Source of the DNA: Lysobacterales bacterium
GTDB taxonomy: Bacteria; Pseudomonadota; Gammaproteobacteria; Xanthomonadales; Xanthomonadaceae
Direction of reading: 5' to 3'
Length of the DNA stretch: 34,505 nt
Assembly: GCA_020442465.1 (NCBI GenBank)
Contig: JAGRJY010000173.1
Location: forward strand, 1-34,505
Part shown: positions 30,807 through 34,505 of the stretch, piece by piece
How the letters are laid out: each line of letters starts with the position of its first letter
How positions within the stretch are numbered: the stretch's first letter is position 1
The notes under the pieces: generated by a model
The model's input: only the letters and a program-made list of their open reading frames with translations
Told to the model about the DNA's origin: nothing
Database searches by the model: none
Translations under genes and position numbers: made by a program

Positions 30807-33431
30807 CTAGCGGTCGGGCTTTGCCACGCTGGACCAGGACGCACGCAGCGCGCGCGCCTCGAGGTTGGCCGGGTGCTCGGCGCCGTAGCGCGAGGTACGC
30901 CGATCGATCACCTCGTCGATCTCGGCGCGCGCGGCGTCGAGTTCACCGAGCGCGGCCAACACGATGGCTTCATCCTGTCGCACGCCCAGCGTGTCGAGAT
31001 GATCCGCACCGAGTCGCTCCTGCCACAGCGCGACCACGGCGCGCACTTCGGTGAGTGCCTCGGCAAGCTGCCCGCGGGCGACCAGGCAGCGCGCATGCAC
31101 CTTGCCCGGATGCCCGTGCAGATGCGGCGCGGCCTCGGCATTCGCCCGCAACGCGGACTCGGCAGCGCGACTCAAGGCACAAGCCTCGTCGATGTCACCC
31201 ACCTTGATCAGTGCATCGGCGAGATTGGATGCCGCCATGCTGGTGCGCGGATGCGCGGCACCGAGCACGCGTTGGCGCCCGGCGTACACCGCCCGCATCA
31301 GCGGCACCGCCTGCTCGTAGCGCTGCTGGCGAAAAAAGTTCAGCGCAAGATTGTTCTGCGCCATCAGGGTGTCCGGCGCATCGTCGCCGAACAGGGTTTC
31401 GGCCAGCGCGGCGTTGTCCACCAGCAGGGCCTCCGCGGCGTCGAACTGGCCCTGCTTCTGCAGGGTGCGGGCGAGGTTGTTGCGCGGATCGAAACTCTGC
31501 CCGGATGCCCGGCCGTAGGTGGACTCGACCTTCTGCAACACGGCGCGTTGCACCGACTCGGCCCGGTCCAGCTGTCCGTCCAACGACAGCGCGAGGGCCA
31601 GCACGGTCTGCACCGTGGTCGCCTCGGCGTGGTCCGACGCTCGCGCTGCTTCGAGCGTCGACAGCGCGGCGGTGGCGTGCGCGGCGGCCGCGTCCAGATC
31701 GTTGTCGGCGTAGATGTCGGCCGTCGCCAGAATGCGCAAGGCACGCGCTTCGCGCAGCGGATCGCGGCGGGAACGGGCCTGCAGACTGTCGACCTGGCGG
31801 GCGGCCTGATCGCGCGCTTCGCCGTAGTGGCCGGCCTCGAGTTCGGCCAGCGCGAGGTCGGCGTCGAGATCGTCGAGCATCGCGTCCGGCGCATGCGTCG
31901 ACTGCAGGTAGTCACGTGCGCTGCGCAACAGTTCGGTCGCCTGCTGGATCTCGCCCAGCCGAAGCAGGGAGCGACCGAGAATCGCCTCGACCTCAGCCTT
32001 CACCCCGGGCTCGATGCCGTCGTCGGCCGCCAGCGCCGGCGCCATCTCCTTGACCGTCTCGGCCAGGGTGACCGAACTGCCGCGGCGCAGGGGGTCGGGG
32101 CGCGTCAGCAGGTCGCTCAGCACCGCGCGCACGGACTCGAGCCGGGCAGCCTGCCGGGCCAGGTGCTGCGCCTGCATCACGTAGACGGCGGCGCCGGCGA
32201 TCAGCACCAGCACGGCCGCGGCCGCGGCGGCGCTGAGCGCGCGATGGCGACGCAGCAGGCGTCCGAGCCGGCGTCGCAGCGAATGATGGCCATGGCCGAT
32301 CGGGCGGTCGGCGAGGATGCGCTCCAGGTCTTCGGCCAGCGCTTCGGCGCTGGGGTAGCGATCCTCGGCGTGAAAGCTCAGCAGACGACGCAGTACCGCG
32401 GTCAGATCCTGCCGTTGCGCCGCATGCAGGCCGTCGACCGGCAGGGCGCATTGACCGGCCGTGACCTCGCGCACGTGCAGATCACGCAGCAGGGCGAGGC
32501 GCGCGACCGGATTGCCCAACCCGGCCGACACCGGCAGCTCGCCGAAGACGAGTTCGTGCAGCACCATGCCGAGCGAGTACAGATCGGTCGGCGTGCCGAT
32601 CGTCGCCAGTCCCGAGAGCTGCTCGGGGCTGGCATAGGCCGGCGTGTAGGCGAACACCACGGTGTGCTCGTCGTCGGCGCGGCCTTCAAGATCGCGGGCG
32701 ATACCGAAGTCGAGCAGCTTGGGCAGGCGGTGCTCGGCGTCGACCAGGATGTTCGACGGCTTGAGATCACGGTGCACGATCAGGTTCTGATGCGCGTAGT
32801 GCACCGCCCGCACCACCTGCACGAACAGTCGCAGGGTCTCGCGTGCCGAGCAGCCGTGCTCACGCACGTGCCGGGTGATCGGCAGCCCATGCACGTGCTC
32901 CACGACGACGTAGAAGAGGCCGTCGTCGGTCAGCCCCGATTCGTAGTAGCGCGTGATGCTCGGGTGCGACAGTCGCGCAAGCAGGCGCCGTTCGTGCGAG
33001 GCGGCGCGCAGCGCGTCATCGTCAGGCTCGAAGTGCTGGTGCAGCAGCTTGACGGCGACGCGATGGAACAGGTCGTCCTGCTCCTCCTCACCCAGGTACA
33101 CCACCCCCGAGCCACCCTCACCCAACAGGTCGATCAGACGAAAGCGTCCGATCGTCTGCCCCTCGCGACCGCGCGCCATGCTGCCCAGGCGCAGTACCGC
33201 GTCGAGCTGCTCGGTCGGGCGCTGTGAGGTGGACGAGCCATCCGGCGTGGCCGGAGACCACAGTCGGCGGAACAGCGCCAGCACCTCTGGATCGATCTCG
33301 CCACGCGCGGCAAGGAACGCATCGATGTCCTCGGCGCCCGCCTGCTCGGCTGCCTCCCACAACGCCTCGGCGGCCTGCCAGATCCTCGGGTCGGGCGGGG
33401 CGCTCAGGACTGCAGCTCCTGCTTCAGCCAC
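30807..33431 (-). CDS. Serine/threonine protein kinase with TPR domain
   Basis: A protein of about 870 residues. The kinase domain (about 97-375) has GEGGSG (104-109), the ATP-binding Lys128, catalytic HRDLKPSN (Asp222) and DFG (Asp241). A membrane helix (399-419) follows, then an extracytoplasmic region of about 450 residues with tetratricopeptide-like repeats (AQNNLALNFFRQQRYEQAVPL, ASNLADALIKVGDIDEACAL). It is encoded directly after an ECF-like sigma factor, a pairing common in Xanthomonadales and planctomycetes; the kinase may activate the sigma factor by phosphorylation, as known for some such pairs. The start is uncertain: GTG at 33431 inside the sigma gene, or a non-standard CTG at 33407 that overlaps the sigma stop as CTGA and has AGGAG eight bases upstream. 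Confidence 0.9.
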   Translation of the reverse strand: MAEAGAAVLSAPPDPRIWQAAEALWEAAEQAGAEDIDAFLAARGEIDPEVLALFRRLWSPATPDGSSTSQRPTEQLDAVLRLGSMARGREGQTIGRFRLIDLLGEGGSGVVYLGEEEQDDLFHRVAVKLLHQHFEPDDDALRAASHERRLLARLSHPSITRYYESGLTDDGLFYVVVEHVHGLPITRHVREHGCSARETLRLFVQVVRAVHYAHQNLIVHRDLKPSNILVDAEHRLPKLLDFGIARDLEGRADDEHTVVFAYTPAYASPEQLSGLATIGTPTDLYSLGMVLHELVFGELPVSAGLGNPVARLALLRDLHVREVTAGQCALPVDGLHAAQRQDLTAVLRRLLSFHAEDRYPSAEALAEDLERILADRPIGHGHHSLRRRLGRLLRRHRALSAAAAAAVLVLIAGAAVYVMQAQHLARQAARLESVRAVLSDLLTRPDPLRRGSSVTLAETVKEMAPALAADDGIEPGVKAEVEAILGRSLLRLGEIQQATELLRSARDYLQSTHAPDAMLDDLDADLALAELEAGHYGEARDQAARQVDSLQARSRRDPLREARALRILATADIYADNDLDAAAAHATAALSTLEAARASDHAEATTVQTVLALALSLDGQLDRAESVQRAVLQKVESTYGRASGQSFDPRNNLARTLQKQGQFDAAEALLVDNAALAETLFGDDAPDTLMAQNNLALNFFRQQRYEQAVPLMRAVYAGRQRVLGAAHPRTSMAASNLADALIKVGDIDEACALSRAAESALRANAEAAPHLHGHPGKVHARCLVARGQLAEALTEVRAVVALWQERLGADHLDTLGVRQDEAIVLAALGELDAARAEIDEVIDRRTSRYGAEHPANLEARALRASWSSVAKPDR

Positions 33432-33916
33432 GCGCTCGCCATGCGCCACTTGCGCGTGACCGTGGCGGTGCCGATCTGCATCTGCTCGGCCACTTCCTCG
33501 CCGGTCAGTCCACCGAACACGCGCAGCCACACCACTTCGGCGGCGAGACGGTCGATCTGTTCCAGTCGTCCGATCAGTTCGTCCAGCTGCACCAGGGAGG
33601 TCTGGCTGGGCGCGCCGTCGGTCAGCGCCGACAGCGTCTGGTCGATCGGCGTCGCCGCGCGCTTCTGCCGTCCGCGATGGCGCCAGTGATCGACCACCAC
33701 CTGACGCAGTACCCGACACAGCAGCGAGATGAAGTGCGCCTGCGAGAGCGCGGCGGCAGCGTCGCTTTGCCGCAGGCGCAGATAGGCGCTACCGACCAGA
33801 TCGGTCGGCTGCATGCTGGCACCCGAGTCTGCGCCGAGCTGGCGCGAAGCCAGCTTGCGCGCCAGCGGATACAGCGCGGCCATCAACTCGTCCACCGATT
33901 GCAGGGATTCGTCCAC
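33404..33916 (-). CDS. ECF-like sigma factor (Sig-70_X6 type)
   Basis: A 170-residue sigma factor starting with GTG. Region 2 is seen in AYLRLRQSDAAAALSQAHFISLLCRVLRQVVVDHWRHRGRQKR. Region 4 is a helix-turn-helix in AAEVVWLRVFGGLTGEEVAEQMQIGTATVTRKWRMASAWLKQEL. The bypass of a classic anti-sigma factor and the linkage to a TPR kinase fit the ECF subgroup known as Sig-70_X6 (TIGR02999). No anti-sigma gene is adjacent, so regulation may depend on the kinase. The target promoters are unknown; the divergent TonB-dependent receptor is one candidate. Confidence 0.9.
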   Translation of the reverse strand: MDESLQSVDELMAALYPLARKLASRQLGADSGASMQPTDLVGSAYLRLRQSDAAAALSQAHFISLLCRVLRQVVVDHWRHRGRQKRAATPIDQTLSALTDGAPSQTSLVQLDELIGRLEQIDRLAAEVVWLRVFGGLTGEEVAEQMQIGTATVTRKWRMASAWLKQELQS

Positions 33917-34213
33917 CCCGCGTGCCCCCCTGTCGTCGCGACCCGGCGCCGGAGGTCAGGTGAACATGCCGGGCCGGGCTCGGCAAGCCCTTCCGGCACG
34001 CTCGGCCTGCGCCGCGCATCGGTCTTCGATGTGGACACTGACGCTGGACCGGGACCCCCTTGGCCTGTAACGTTCCGCGCCCGTTGTTCGTCCTTTGATC
34101 CGGGCGAGCCCGTTTTTGCGCGTAGTACGGGCGCTGCACCAGCCCGTCCCGCACCCAGCCGGGCTGGTCACGCCTCGGCAGTTCGCCAACCACAAGAAGA
34201 GGAATACCACCCC
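33917..34213. other. Divergent intergenic region, sigma factor / TonB receptor
   Basis: No gene seen. It includes an inverted repeat CCAGCCCG/CGGGCTGG (34139-34146 with 34160-34167) close upstream of the receptor gene, a possible operator or leader hairpin, and a short GC hairpin followed by five T near 34101-34117. Confidence 0.4.
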
Positions 34214-34505
34214 ATGCAACGCTCACTGCTCTCCCGGTCGATTCGGTCCGGACTGGTCCCGGTCGCCGCCCTGCTTGCCGCAGGCTCGCCTCAGGCCTTC
34301 GCCCAGGACGCGGCCGACAGCGCGACCGAACTCGACCGCATCGAAGTCACCGGCTCACGCATCAAGCGCGCGAATATCGAAGGTGCTCTGCCCGTCACCG
34401 TGATCGACCGTCAGCAGATCGACGTGTCGGGTGACGTGTCCGTCGCCGACTTCCTGCGCAACACCACCTTCAACTCGTTTGGTTCGTTCCGCCCGCAGTC
34501 GGGCA
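34214..34505 (+). CDS. TonB-dependent receptor, 3' end cut by window
   Basis: Only the first 97 residues are visible. A signal peptide (ending QAFA, about residue 30) is followed by ELDRIEVTGSRIKRANIEGA, typical of the TonB box and start of the plug domain in Xanthomonadales receptors, then LPVTVIDRQQIDVSGDVSVADFLRNT (plug). These outer-membrane proteins import siderophores, vitamins or glycans using TonB energy; the substrate cannot be inferred. A GAGG lies about nine bases before the ATG. It is divergent from the sigma factor. Confidence 0.9.
   Translation, partial: MQRSLLSRSIRSGLVPVAALLAAGSPQAFAQDAADSATELDRIEVTGSRIKRANIEGALPVTVIDRQQIDVSGDVSVADFLRNTTFNSFGSFRPQSG

Noticed and set aside
30768..33227. 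819-codon plus-strand frame opposite the kinase
   Set aside because: The minus strand carries all kinase motifs; the opposite frame shows only Arg/Gln/His-rich noise.
33916..33931. GGGCACG-CGGG-GTGGA on the minus strand resembling sigma-54
   Set aside because: It overlaps the sigma-factor start codon and the -12 is poor, so it cannot drive that gene.
34101..34117. Short hairpin plus five T taken as a terminator
   Set aside because: The stem is very short with a tiny loop, and no plus-strand gene ends upstream of it.

Overview
The window is a GC-rich (roughly two-thirds G+C by eye) stretch of a Gram-negative chromosome. Lipoprotein signal peptides, a TonB-dependent receptor, RND efflux, TspO, AlgB-like and YqjD/YqjE-type genes point to a gammaproteobacterium, most likely of the Xanthomonadales/Lysobacterales. 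This placement rests on protein resemblance only. There are no rRNA or tRNA genes, no insertion sequences and no CRISPR array. Gene density is normal, with several long intergenic regions that carry promoters.

Layout. (1) 1-3.9 kb: a truncated Lys/Ala-rich ribbon-helix-helix protein, a proline-rich lipoprotein with a TonB C-terminal domain, an M20 peptidase and a small membrane protein. (2) 4.0-19.9 kb: an envelope/stress block. It holds a secreted metzincin-type protease, a triple-BON periplasmic protein, a small lipoprotein, a TspO gene followed by a hybrid histidine kinase, and a plus-strand run of seven overlapping or closely spaced genes (two unknowns, YqjD-like, YqjE-like, YqjK-position protein, AI-2E-family permease, DUF2254). 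After these come a PA2169/DUF2383-like four-helix protein, a DUF1328 peptide, an AlgB-like sigma-54 activator and a REC-histidine kinase. (3) 20.1-27.0 kb: an ArsR/BigR-type repressor divergent from a type I sulfide:quinone oxidoreductase, a DUF2892 membrane protein, an RND adaptor and permease, and thioredoxin 2. (4) 27.0-34.5 kb: two secreted proteins of unknown function (one a WD/Kelch-like propeller), a TPR Ser/Thr kinase with its ECF-like sigma factor, and the start of a TonB-dependent receptor.

Main observation. Six intergenic regions of the second block contain well-spaced sigma-54 (-24/-12) elements of the form TGGCACG-N4-TTGnW, each pointing at a gene there (protease, BON protein, TspO-kinase, the seven-gene envelope run, DUF2383 protein, DUF1328 peptide). 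A seventh, weaker one lies before the activator gene. The only sigma-54 activator in the window (GAFTGA motif, AlgB-like) sits at the end of the block. A TGCAGGCTGCATG-type motif recurs upstream of four of the promoters. I infer a locally clustered RpoN regulon for envelope protection, controlled by the AlgB-like regulator and possibly fed by the two adjacent kinases. The promoters are seen directly; the regulatory link is inference.
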